From: Bacteroidota bacterium
Lineage (GTDB): Bacteria > Bacteroidota > Ignavibacteria > Ignavibacteriales > Melioribacteraceae
Reading direction: 5' to 3'
NCBI GenBank assembly: GCA_021812745.1
Contig: JAKAMS010000131.1
Location: 1 to 7,005 of the forward strand
Length of the DNA: 7,005 bases
Numbering within the stretch: the first letter of the stretch is position 1; each line of letters begins with the position of its first letter. Below the pieces are notes generated by a model that saw only the letters and a list, made by a program, of their open reading frames with translations, searched no databases and was not told where the DNA came from. Positions 1 through 5,990 of this stretch are shown piece after piece. A program made the translations under genes and the position numbers.

Positions 1-152
1 GATTCGTCAATAAGCATTATAGGAATATCATCCTCGATTCGGTAACGGCGCCGTGTTGCTTTATCTGTTGATACAAGAAAATTACCATCTAGAACAAGAT
101 CTGCCTTTGTTTCGGGGCAGCAAAGAATATCTAAAAGCTCTTTTGAAATCAT
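1..152 (-). CDS. Trm112/YcaR-like small protein, 5' part only
   Basis: The minus strand reads open from an ATG at 152 to the window edge, giving 50 residues (begins MISKELLDILCCPET, ends near DDIPIMLIDE). The pattern 'LLDIL-C-CPET ... YRIEDDIPIML' matches the Trm112/UPF0434 (YcaR) family, whose members are about 60 residues with an N-terminal 'LLxxLxCPxC' and a C-terminal 'YPIxDGIPxLL'. Trm112 in other organisms is a small zinc-binding partner that activates methyltransferases; bacterial YcaR-type members have no firm function. The metal site looks degenerate here: only Cys11 and Cys12 are present, and the usual second CxxC is replaced by a 'STDKATRRRY' stretch. The start is backed by a purine-rich AGAGGAAG (positions 163 to 156), 5 nt from GAGGA to the ATG. 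The gene is cut by the window edge, so only a few C-terminal residues should be missing. Family assignment is fairly secure; any role is not. Confidence 0.75.
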   Translation of the reverse strand, partial: MISKELLDILCCPETKADLVLDGNFLVSTDKATRRRYRIEDDIPIMLIDE

Positions 153-251
153 TTTCTTCCTCTGAAATATTTAACACATAAGTAGTAAATTGCACTCAAA
201 TTCTTCCGGAATAAATCTAACTAAAATTTTCATAAATATTCGGTCCAAATT
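153..251. promoter_or_regulatory. Divergent intergenic region between the Trm112-like gene and the GNAT operon
   Basis: This 99-nt AT-rich gap lies between two genes transcribed away from each other, so promoters for both must lie here or overlap the genes. On the minus strand a good ribosome binding site (AGAGGAAG, 163 to 156) serves the Trm112-like gene. On the plus strand the sequence just before the ATG at 252 has no Shine-Dalgarno match. A loose plus-strand promoter candidate is TTGCAC (190-195) with TAAATC (212-217) at 16-bp spacing; this is weak and not relied on. No hairpin or operator-like repeat stands out. Confidence 0.4.
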
Positions 252-815
252 ATGAGCGATACAAAACAACTCGCTGAATTTCCGAAAATTGATACCAAGC
301 GGTTAATTCTGCGTAAGCTAACTTTAGATGATGTTAATGATCTTTTCGAATATGCTTCCAATCATGAAGTACCGGAATTCTTACCATGGGAAACCCACAA
401 AACAATCGAAGACACTCTTGCGTTTATTAAACTTGTTGAAGAGGAGTTTAAGAAATTTTATTTCATTGTTCTTGGGATTGAGATAAAAGAGAAGAAAAAA
501 TTGATTGGCACAATTGCGTTGCGTAATTGGGACAAAGCGGACCGCTGTATAGATATTGGTTATGTTTTATCAAAAAATTATTGGAATAAAGGATTTACTA
601 CTGAAGCCGTTAAAGCTGTAATCCATTTTGGATTTGAACAGTTAAACGCAAACCGCATAGAAGCTCATTGTGATGAAGATAATACAGCTTCTTACCGTGT
701 CATGGAAAAAGCCGGAATGAAATATGAAGGAACATTGCGTAAAAAAATCTTAATCAAAAATAAATTTACCAGCATTAGATTCTATTCCATCATTAAAGAA
801 GAATATAATAAATGA
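252..815 (+). CDS. GNAT-family N-acetyltransferase, RimJ/RimL type
   Basis: This 187-residue protein is the usual size for a RimJ/RimL-like (Acetyltransf_3) enzyme, which transfers acetyl from acetyl-CoA to an amino group in the cytoplasm. The N-terminal 'TKRLILRKLTLDD' (about residues 15-27) is the typical first strand and helix of the family. The acetyl-CoA loop (motif A) is at about 103-119, 'GYVLSKNYWNKGFTTEA', matching the family pattern of GYxLxxxYWGKGYATEA, with Asn-Lys-Gly-Phe-Thr in place of the commoner Gly-Lys-Gly-Tyr-Ala. The C-terminal 'NTASYRVMEKAGMKYEGTLRK' region (144-164) matches the conserved 'NxxSxxvmeKlGFxxEGxlR' segment. There is no clear Shine-Dalgarno before the ATG; it is the first Met in frame and leaves the full domain intact. 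The gene overlaps the next by four bases (ATGA), so the two are probably translationally coupled. The acceptor could be a ribosomal-protein N-terminus or a small molecule; linkage to a TrpF-like enzyme and a transporter makes a small molecule worth considering, but that is inference. Confidence 0.9.
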   Translation: MSDTKQLAEFPKIDTKRLILRKLTLDDVNDLFEYASNHEVPEFLPWETHKTIEDTLAFIKLVEEEFKKFYFIVLGIEIKEKKKLIGTIALRNWDKADRCIDIGYVLSKNYWNKGFTTEAVKAVIHFGFEQLNANRIEAHCDEDNTASYRVMEKAGMKYEGTLRKKILIKNKFTSIRFYSIIKEEYNK

Positions 816-1462
816 CGCGCGTAAAAATTTGTTGTATCTCTTCAATTGAAGAAGCGCAACTTGCAATACAATACGGCGCTTCTGCGCTTGGCTTAGTTTC
901 CGCAATGCCCAGCGGACCGGGTGTAATTTCAGAAGAATTGATTGAACAAATAGCAGAAAAAATGCCTCCGGGTATATCAACATTTCTTCTTACAAGCAAA
1001 CAATCAGTAGAAGAAATTATAGAACAACAGCGTAGATGTAAAACAAACACGGTTCAAATCTGCGATAAAATAGTTCAAGGAAGCTACATTCAACTAAAGC
1101 AAGCTTTACCTGGAATAAAGATTGTTCAAGTGATTCACATTACGGGAAAAGAGTCGTATGATGAAGCTGTTGAAGTTTCGAAAAATGTTGATACTTTGCT
1201 TCTTGATTCCGGAAATCAAAAACTAGCTGTAAAAGAATTAGGCGGAACGGGGAGAACTCACGATTGGACTATAAGCAGAAAAATAGTTGATTCCGTAAAA
1301 ATTCCCGTTTTCTTGGCTGGCGGCTTAAATGCAGAAAACGTTGCGGAGGCAGTTCAGAATGTAAAGCCATTTGGCGTGGATATTTGCTCGGGTGTTCGAA
1401 CTGATGGAAAATTAGATGAGCAGAAAGTGAAAGCGTTTTTTGCAAATCTAAACACTGTGTAA
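812..1462 (+). CDS. TrpF-like (beta/alpha)8 barrel protein, divergent phosphoribosylanthranilate isomerase homologue
   Basis: This 216-residue protein has the length and motif order of TrpF (PRA isomerase, the step of tryptophan synthesis before indole-glycerol phosphate synthase). Visible motifs are 'VKICCIS' at 4-10, holding Cys7 where TrpF has its general base; 'TLLLDSG' at 128-134, with Asp132 at the general-acid position; the phosphate-binding 'GGTGRTHDW' at 144-152; 'FLAGGLNAENVAEAV' at 167-181; and 'FGVDICSGVRTDGK' at 187-200. What differs is the substrate side. The TrpF segment 'F-x-SPR-Y/F', whose Arg contacts the anthranilate carboxylate, is replaced by 'SAMPSGPGVI' (30-39) with no Arg, and 'VQLHG' becomes 'VQICD' (81-85). 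No other trp gene is in the window. The ATG lies inside the stop of the acetyltransferase gene, and the next gene starts 2 nt after its stop, so it sits in the middle of an operon. It is likely a TrpF paralogue of changed specificity; classical TrpF activity cannot be excluded. Confidence 0.8.
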   Translation: MTRVKICCISSIEEAQLAIQYGASALGLVSAMPSGPGVISEELIEQIAEKMPPGISTFLLTSKQSVEEIIEQQRRCKTNTVQICDKIVQGSYIQLKQALPGIKIVQVIHITGKESYDEAVEVSKNVDTLLLDSGNQKLAVKELGGTGRTHDWTISRKIVDSVKIPVFLAGGLNAENVAEAVQNVKPFGVDICSGVRTDGKLDEQKVKAFFANLNTV

Positions 1463-1464
1463 TA

Positions 1465-2772
1465 ATGAATGAATCTCTTTCTAACAAAAAAATTCTAAAA
1501 TTTTGGATTCCGCTTTCGGCAACTTGGCTGATGATGTCTGTGGAAGGTCCGTTTCTAACGGCGTTAATAGCGCGTATGTCAAATCCGGAATACAATCTTG
1601 CAGCTTACGGAGTAGCATTCGCCTTTGCTTTAATCGTAGAGTCTCCCGTTATAATGATGATGAGCGCCTCTGTTGCTTTAGTCCGTAATGAATATTCTTT
1701 TTACAAACTAAGGAACTTTGTCTATTCGGTAAATCTTTTGATTACGCTCTTCATAATAATTTTAATAATTCCTCAGATTTTTTATTTTCTTACAATTGAA
1801 TTAATGAATTTACCCTCTGAAGTTGCAATGCTTACGCATAAAGCAGTCATCTTATTAATTCCTTGGCCGGCGGCAATAGGATATAGAAGATTTTATCAAG
1901 GAATAATGATTAGCGGTAATGCTACACGCCGAGTTGCTTACGGAACTATTATCAGAATGTCTTCAATGTTTTTTGTTGCGGTAATTTTAATACCATTCTC
2001 TAAATTAGATGGAGTTGCTATTGGTGCCTCGGCTCTTTCTGCCGGAGTAGTAATGGAAGCACTTGCAAGCAGAATAATGGCGAACAAATTTGTTAAGAAT
2101 GTAAAACTAAATCTCACTAAAGATTTATCAACAAATCTTACTTATAAAGAAATTATAAAGTTTTATTATCCGCTGGCTCTAACTTCTTTTATCTCACTTG
2201 GAATTCAGCCGATTGTAATTTTTTCAATGGGTCAAAGTAGCAGAGCGCTGGATTCGTTAGCGGTTTTGCCTGTATTAAATTCTCTTGTTTTTTTCTTTAG
2301 AAGTTTCGGTTTGTCTTTTCAGGAAGTAGGTGTTGCGTTAATGGGAGGAAACAAAAATTATTATAAACTTAGAAACTTTGCTTTTGTCCTTGGAATTGCT
2401 GTTGTAACCGGCTTGGGTTTAATTTCATTTACGCCGCTTTCAGATATATGGTTTCAAAAAGTTTCCGGGTTGTCATCTCAGTTATCGGAATTTTCTAAAT
2501 TTCCTCTGATGCTTTATACAATCTTTCCCGCCACAACTGTTTTTATAAGCTTTCAAAGAGCAATTCTTGTTTACTATAGAAGAACTAATCCTATTACATA
2601 CGCTACTATAATTGAAGTAGTCGGAATAATAATTACTCTAATAATTACTATTAAATATTTCTCACTGGTTGGTGTTATAGCGGCAATCATTGCTTACACG
2701 TTGGGAAGAATAGCGGCGATTATTTATTTGATACGTCCTTTTAAGCTGGCGGTTGATAAAAGTAAAGAATAG
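1465..2772 (+). CDS. MATE-like multi-pass membrane transporter (MOP superfamily)
   Basis: This 435-residue protein is almost wholly hydrophobic and shows about twelve membrane segments, the expected size for MATE/MOP exporters, which move organic molecules out of the cell using ion gradients. The two halves can be aligned by eye. 'ILKFWIPLSATWLMM' (10-24) pairs with 'IIKFYYPLALTSFIS' (230-244); 'YSFYKLRNF' (77-85) with 'KNYYKLRNF' (297-305); and 'AIGYRRFYQGIMI' (137-149) with 'VFISFQRAILVYY' (359-371). This is the internal duplication of the superfamily. The segment 'PWPAAIGYRRFYQG' and the absence of usual drug-MATE signatures suggest an uncharacterised branch; resemblance to the ANKH-type branch of the superfamily is possible but I cannot test it. 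There is no Shine-Dalgarno: the ATG follows the previous stop by 2 nt, which fits coupled reinitiation. Substrate is unknown; operon partners suggest a modified small molecule. The stop TAG touches the stop of the convergent regulator gene. Confidence 0.75.
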   Translation: MNESLSNKKILKFWIPLSATWLMMSVEGPFLTALIARMSNPEYNLAAYGVAFAFALIVESPVIMMMSASVALVRNEYSFYKLRNFVYSVNLLITLFIIILIIPQIFYFLTIELMNLPSEVAMLTHKAVILLIPWPAAIGYRRFYQGIMISGNATRRVAYGTIIRMSSMFFVAVILIPFSKLDGVAIGASALSAGVVMEALASRIMANKFVKNVKLNLTKDLSTNLTYKEIIKFYYPLALTSFISLGIQPIVIFSMGQSSRALDSLAVLPVLNSLVFFFRSFGLSFQEVGVALMGGNKNYYKLRNFAFVLGIAVVTGLGLISFTPLSDIWFQKVSGLSSQLSEFSKFPLMLYTIFPATTVFISFQRAILVYYRRTNPITYATIIEVVGIIITLIITIKYFSLVGVIAAIIAYTLGRIAAIIYLIRPFKLAVDKSKE

Positions 2773-3459
2773 TTATTTGCTGATAAGTTTGAATCCAGTT
2801 CCGTGCACATTAATAATTTCAATTGATTTATCCAGCTTAAGATAGTTCCGGAGTTTTGTTATGTACACATCCATACTTCTGCCTGTAAAATAGCTCTCGT
2901 CTTTCCAAATTCTAGTCAGGGCTTCAGATCGTTCTAAAATCTTATTCTTGTTTATGCAGAGCAGTCTAAGCAGATCGCATTCCTTTTGAGTAAGTCTTTG
3001 TTCGCTGCCGCCGTGATATAGAACCCTCTTGTTGTAATCAAAACTGTAGTCGCCTATTTTGAATTCATTTCTGTCATCTTCCTTCTGGACATTTTTAGTG
3101 CGTTTCATAATTGCATTCATACGCATTATAAGTTCTTCCATGCTGAAAGGTTTGGTCACATAATCATCTGCACCTATTTTGAATCCTTCTATCTTATCGT
3201 CAAGCAGAGATTTTGCCGTTACGAAAAGAAATGGTGTTTGTTTATCAATCATCCGGATTTTTTTAGCGAGAGAGAACCCATCCATTTTCGGCATCATAAC
3301 ATCAATCAGACAAAGATCGAACTTATTTGCCTTGAATTGGTTGAATCCTTCTTCGCCATTAAGGGCTTGAGTTACTTCAAATCCTTTAACGGAAAGAAAT
3401 TCACGCAGCAACATTCCCAGGTTAGAATCATCTTCTACTAAAAGTATTTTGCTTTTCAT
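2773..3459 (-). CDS. OmpR/PhoB-family response regulator (RprY-like)
   Basis: This 228-residue protein is the standard length for a receiver plus winged-helix regulator. In the receiver (about 1-120) the acidic pair is Asp10/Asp11, the phospho-acceptor is Asp53 in 'LCLIDVMMPKMDG', the switch Thr is Thr81 in 'FVTAK', and the conserved Lys is Lys103 in 'DYVTKPF'. The DNA-binding part (about 130-226) holds 'RLTQKECDLLRLL', a 'GRSMDVYITKLRNYLK' recognition helix and the wing 'NVHGTGFKLI'. All catalytic positions are intact, so it should be phosphorylated by the kinase encoded just upstream. Its ATG overlaps the kinase stop by one base (TAATG), with no Shine-Dalgarno, so translation is probably coupled. 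Overall style resembles Bacteroides RprY and related Bacteroidota regulators. Likely targets are its own operon and the divergent secreted-protein gene through the repeat at 5073-5090; that is inference. Its stop abuts that of the MATE-like gene with no intergenic base. Confidence 0.95.
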   Translation of the reverse strand: MKSKILLVEDDSNLGMLLREFLSVKGFEVTQALNGEEGFNQFKANKFDLCLIDVMMPKMDGFSLAKKIRMIDKQTPFLFVTAKSLLDDKIEGFKIGADDYVTKPFSMEELIMRMNAIMKRTKNVQKEDDRNEFKIGDYSFDYNKRVLYHGGSEQRLTQKECDLLRLLCINKNKILERSEALTRIWKDESYFTGRSMDVYITKLRNYLKLDKSIEIINVHGTGFKLISK

Positions 3460-5033
3460 TATTCGCCGGCTATTGGAAGTATAAATTGAAATTGACTTCC
3501 TTTTCCATCTTCACTCGTCACAGAAATTTTACCATTATGTGCTTCGATTATTTTTTTTGCATAGCTTAAACCAATTCCAAAACCACGCACGTTTTGTACA
3601 TTGCCGCTTGCCACTCTGAAAAATGTTTCAAAAATCTTTCCCTGAAATTCTTTGGGAATCCCAATCCCATTGTCTTTAATAATTACTGCAACGGATTTGT
3701 CTACATTCTTAGTTGTTATAGTTATTTCTGGTGCGCGTTCATTGTATTTTATGGCATTGTCCACCAGGTTGGCAATAATATTTGTTACATGAAAGTCATC
3801 ACAATGTATGATTGATGGGTTAGCGTTCAATTCAAAATTTATTTTACCCTCTTTTAGTTTTATGGCATCTTCATACATCAGCGCTGCGGAACGTATTAAT
3901 TCATGTAAATCAACTTCTTCTTTAGATAAGTTAAATTCACTTTTTTCCATTGCAGCTGTATTCAGAAGAGTTTCAACCATTATTTTCAACCGGTCGTTTT
4001 CTTCTTTAATAATTTTTGAATAACGCATTACCGAATCTTTTTCACTTATAAGCGTTGGCTCATTTAATGCCTCGCATGCAACGGAGATAGTTGAAATAGG
4101 CGTCTTGAACTCATGTGTGATGTTGTTTATCAAATCATTTTTTACTTGGGTGATTTTTTTCTGGCGAATGAACATTTGTACCGTCTTAAAAAAGACGACA
4201 ACAATTACCAATATTAGTCCGACCGATAAACCCATCATACCTGCAATTGAACTTAAAACTTGTCTATGTTCATCCGGGAAATAAACAACTAATTCATTTC
4301 TATCAAGAAACATTTCGGCTGGAAATAGAAGTGTCCTTAGTCTCGACTTTCTAATTTCAGTAGTATCCGCACCCTTTTTTAATAAGGTAAAACTGTTGGT
4401 ATTAGTTTTATAAACGCCAAAATAAAAGTCGCTGGTGAATAGACGGCTTTTAAATTCCTGAGTAAGAAGTTTATCTAATTGTTCAGTAGAAATACGGTCT
4501 TCAATTTTCTTTTGAGAATTAACCTCCACCATTTCTGTAATTACTTTTTGAATGAGAGATTGTCTGTTCTTTACAATAGTATCAAAATCCGAACGCCATA
4601 CATACCGCGGTATATTTGCTCTACTATCGGGAGAATACGCAAATACTCTTAATTGGACTCCCTTTTTTGTTGAGTCAAAATCATTTTGTGGATTGATTTT
4701 GTAAGGCGCTTCATCGCTGAATATTTTTACCATCTTAGATTTAGATGAACTATCTCCGACAAAAATTCCAAATTCCTTTTGCCTTGCTTTATTTTTACTT
4801 TTAACAGAAACATCGGTTTGGGATTTTTGTAAAATATTTGCAAAAACTGTTTTTGCAGCTTCTTCCTTGTCTATCTGATCAACCACTCTTAGAATGGAAT
4901 GAAAAGCATTTCTACGAAAACGTTCCCGTTCAACCTGGATCAAATTGGAAATCCAATACATTTGAACTGCAATTAATCCGATAACTGCTGCAGTCATCAA
5001 AGCGACAATAATTTTTATTTTTCGTTCTTTCAT
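3459..5033 (-). CDS. Membrane sensor histidine kinase (RprX-like)
   Basis: This 524-residue sensor kinase has a short cytoplasmic N-terminus, a first membrane segment at about 8-28, a large extracytoplasmic domain of roughly 230 residues (30-258), and a second membrane segment at about 261-283. The catalytic core follows: H-box '[14 protein letters not shown]' with phospho-acceptor His307, N-box '[15 protein letters not shown]' (418-432), G1 'DNGIGIP' (454-460), F-box 'FETFFRV' (468-474) and G2 '[13 protein letters not shown]' (484-496). No HAMP domain is apparent; the H-box begins about 20 residues after the second membrane segment, as in RprX-type kinases of Bacteroidota. The sensory domain is Lys-rich and shows no motif I recognise, so the signal is unknown. 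There is no Shine-Dalgarno before the ATG at 5033; the membrane anchor begins immediately after it, supporting this start. The gene is cotranscribed with the response regulator and divergent from the secreted Cys/Met-rich protein. Confidence 0.95.
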   Translation of the reverse strand: MKERKIKIIVALMTAAVIGLIAVQMYWISNLIQVERERFRRNAFHSILRVVDQIDKEEAAKTVFANILQKSQTDVSVKSKNKARQKEFGIFVGDSSSKSKMVKIFSDEAPYKINPQNDFDSTKKGVQLRVFAYSPDSRANIPRYVWRSDFDTIVKNRQSLIQKVITEMVEVNSQKKIEDRISTEQLDKLLTQEFKSRLFTSDFYFGVYKTNTNSFTLLKKGADTTEIRKSRLRTLLFPAEMFLDRNELVVYFPDEHRQVLSSIAGMMGLSVGLILVIVVVFFKTVQMFIRQKKITQVKNDLINNITHEFKTPISTISVACEALNEPTLISEKDSVMRYSKIIKEENDRLKIMVETLLNTAAMEKSEFNLSKEEVDLHELIRSAALMYEDAIKLKEGKINFELNANPSIIHCDDFHVTNIIANLVDNAIKYNERAPEITITTKNVDKSVAVIIKDNGIGIPKEFQGKIFETFFRVASGNVQNVRGFGIGLSYAKKIIEAHNGKISVTSEDGKGSQFQFILPIAGE

Positions 5034-5072
5034 ATATCTAAATTTAGCTTAATCTACGACTTAATTCTTACC

Positions 5073-5090
5073 TTTAACAATTTTTAACAA
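5073..5090. repeat. Direct repeat TTTAACAA-TT-TTTAACAA, candidate OmpR-family binding site
   Basis: Two perfect 8-bp copies, TTTAACAA at 5073-5080 and 5083-5090, are 10 bp apart start to start, placing them on the same helix face. On the minus strand this reads GTTAAA-N4-GTTAAA. OmpR-family regulators typically bind tandem half-sites of this size with 10-11 bp periodicity, and one such regulator is encoded by the adjacent operon. The centre lies about 48 bp upstream of the kinase start codon and about 33 bp upstream of the candidate -35 of the plus-strand gene, positions fitting autoregulation and activation respectively. The repeat is seen directly; its use as an operator is inferred. The sequence is AT-rich, so chance cannot be dismissed. 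Confidence 0.5.
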
Positions 5091-5113
5091 ATATTCGGGA
5101 CCTCTTTATGATT

Positions 5114-5142
5114 TTGAGCTGTATGAGTATGTATCTTAAAAT
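5114..5142 (+). promoter_or_regulatory. Candidate sigma-70-like promoter for the secreted-protein gene
   Basis: TTGAGC (5114-5119) and TAAAAT (5137-5142) are separated by 17 bp, close to housekeeping consensus. The transcript would start near 5149-5150, immediately before the ribosome binding site, giving a very short leader of about 13 nt. That closeness is a reason for doubt, as is the different promoter consensus (TAnnTTTG) used by many Bacteroidota. Confidence 0.3.
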
Positions 5143-5150
5143 ATAAAAAA

Positions 5151-5155
5151 AGGAG
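5151..5155 (+). promoter_or_regulatory. Ribosome binding site of the secreted-protein gene
   Basis: AGGAG is 7 nt before the ATG at 5163 and 10 nt before the second ATG at 5166. The spacing favours the first ATG; both give the same signal peptide apart from one Met. It is one of the clearest Shine-Dalgarno sites in the window and suggests strong translation when the gene is induced. Confidence 0.8.
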
Positions 5156-5162
5156 AAGTGTT

Positions 5163-5891
5163 ATGATGGTACTTCTGACAAACAAATCGAAATCTTTAGC
5201 AGTTATGGTTCTTATTCTGATGGGATTTTTTTCTCTCACACTGTTTGCTCAGGAGAAAGAGGAATCCATGTCAAAACTCGATCAGCTCAAGGGAAAAGTA
5301 GAAAAAATTACAGTAAAAGTTGATGGTAAAGATATTGTATTTGAGGGGAAAGAAGCTCAAAAGCTTGCAGATCAGATGAGGTCAGAAAAAAGAATTAAAA
5401 TTATTTCTGAAGGAGATCTTAAGGAAGCAAAAGAAGGTAACGGTAAAGTTTTTGTCTTCAGATCAAAAAATAAAGGAGATGATTCTGATTTAAAAGGCGG
5501 GAATGTGACGAAGAAGATAAATGTGGAAGACAAGGATGGGAAAAAAGTTGTTACAATTACAACAACAAAAGACGGTAAGGAAGAGACGAAAACATACGAA
5601 GGAGAAGAAGCCGAAAAGTTTCTAAAAGATGAAAATGAAATGAAGCATATCACCGTTACTCTTAATGATGGTAATGACAAGTCCCAAGACCGGGTGATTT
5701 ATTTCAATAAAAAGATGGACGGAAGAATGGGAATGTGCGGTGGATGTTGTGGCTGTGGTAACGGTGAAGGTATGGCTAAAATGAAACATATGTCAGGTAA
5801 AGGAATGAAAAAGATGATCATTAAAAAATATGATGATAATGATAAAAAGTCTGAAGAAAATGAAGTTGAAAAAAAGATTGAGAAGAAGTAA
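5163..5891 (+). CDS. Exported Lys/Met-rich protein with a C-terminal Cys cluster, unknown function
   Basis: This 242-residue protein begins with a signal peptide: Lys residues at 8 and 10, a hydrophobic core at about 12-28 and a likely cleavage after Ala29 ('LTLFA|QEKEE'). The mature part is very hydrophilic, rich in Lys, Glu, Asp and Gly. It holds two similar units at about 48-103 and 128-187. Each has a 'DGK' hairpin, then 'EGxEAxK' (EGKEAQKLAD and EGEEAEKFLK), then a Lys-x-Ile/Thr strand and a terminal V-F/I-V/Y-F strand. The C-terminal part carries 'MCGGCCGCG' (191-199; Cys192, 195, 196, 198) followed by Met/His/Lys-rich sequence (Met204, 207, 210, 215, 218 and His209) and a charged tail. 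The Cys and Met content suggests metal binding or redox chemistry, but no family is recognised and no function is claimed. The gene is divergent from the sensor kinase operon, which suggests it is a target or accessory of that system. No LTxxQ (CpxP/Spy) motif is present. Confidence 0.85.
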   Translation: MMVLLTNKSKSLAVMVLILMGFFSLTLFAQEKEESMSKLDQLKGKVEKITVKVDGKDIVFEGKEAQKLADQMRSEKRIKIISEGDLKEAKEGNGKVFVFRSKNKGDDSDLKGGNVTKKINVEDKDGKKVVTITTTKDGKEETKTYEGEEAEKFLKDENEMKHITVTLNDGNDKSQDRVIYFNKKMDGRMGMCGGCCGCGNGEGMAKMKHMSGKGMKKMIIKKYDDNDKKSEENEVEKKIEKK

Positions 5892-5903
5892 AAATTATTT
5901 TTT

Positions 5904-5928
5904 GTGAGCCACAAAAATTGTGGCTCAC
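5904..5928 (+). terminator. Perfect hairpin after the secreted-protein gene, probable terminator
   Basis: GTGAGCCACAA (5904-5914) and TTGTGGCTCAC (5918-5928) form an 11-bp perfect stem with an AAA loop, beginning 12 nt after the stop codon. Position and stability fit a transcription terminator or a 3'-end stabiliser. The downstream sequence is not a U-tract, so it is not a textbook intrinsic terminator; the T-run lies on the upstream side instead (5898-5903). A 9-bp direct repeat, CTCACTCAA (5924-5932 and 5935-5943), overlaps its right arm. Confidence 0.6.
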
Positions 5929-5990
5929 TCAATTCTCACTCAACCCGCCAAAATAAAATTTTTCTCAAATTAGAAGTAAAATTCTGTTGC

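Larger units (their letters stand above)
5034..5162. promoter_or_regulatory. Divergent control region between the kinase operon and the secreted-protein gene
   Basis: This 129-nt AT-rich gap must carry promoters for both directions. It contains a 10-bp palindrome CTAAATTTAG (5038-5047) just upstream of the kinase ATG, two CTTAAT copies (5048-5053 and 5060-5065), and the stronger TTTAACAA direct repeat (5073-5090). A plausible plus-strand promoter and a good ribosome binding site lie at the right end. The layout suits joint control of both transcription units by the response regulator. Confidence 0.6.

Noticed and set aside
750..1595. Minus-strand open frames opposite the GNAT, TrpF-like and transporter genes.
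   Set aside because: They overlap well-supported coding genes with recognised motifs and show no family resemblance of their own.
3179..4023. Plus-strand open frames opposite the response regulator and kinase genes.
   Set aside because: They are shadows of a conserved two-component system; no start signals or recognisable products.
234..5098. The 10-mer AAATATTCGG occurs at 234-243 before the GNAT gene and at 5089-5098 in the kinase divergent region.
   Set aside because: Shared 10-mers are expected by chance in an AT-rich window of this size, and the positions relative to the start codons differ.
5163..5891. Possibility that the secreted protein is a CpxP/Spy homologue.
   Set aside because: No LTxxQ motif and the fold suggested by the repeats is strand-rich, not the all-helical Spy fold; only the gene arrangement is similar.
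5372..5932. Minus-strand open frames of 102 and 77 codons opposite the secreted-protein gene, rich in Ser and Phe.
   Set aside because: They mirror the Lys/Glu-rich codons of the real gene (AAG/GAA read as CTT/TTC) and have no ribosome binding site; the plus-strand gene has a signal peptide and a clear start signal.
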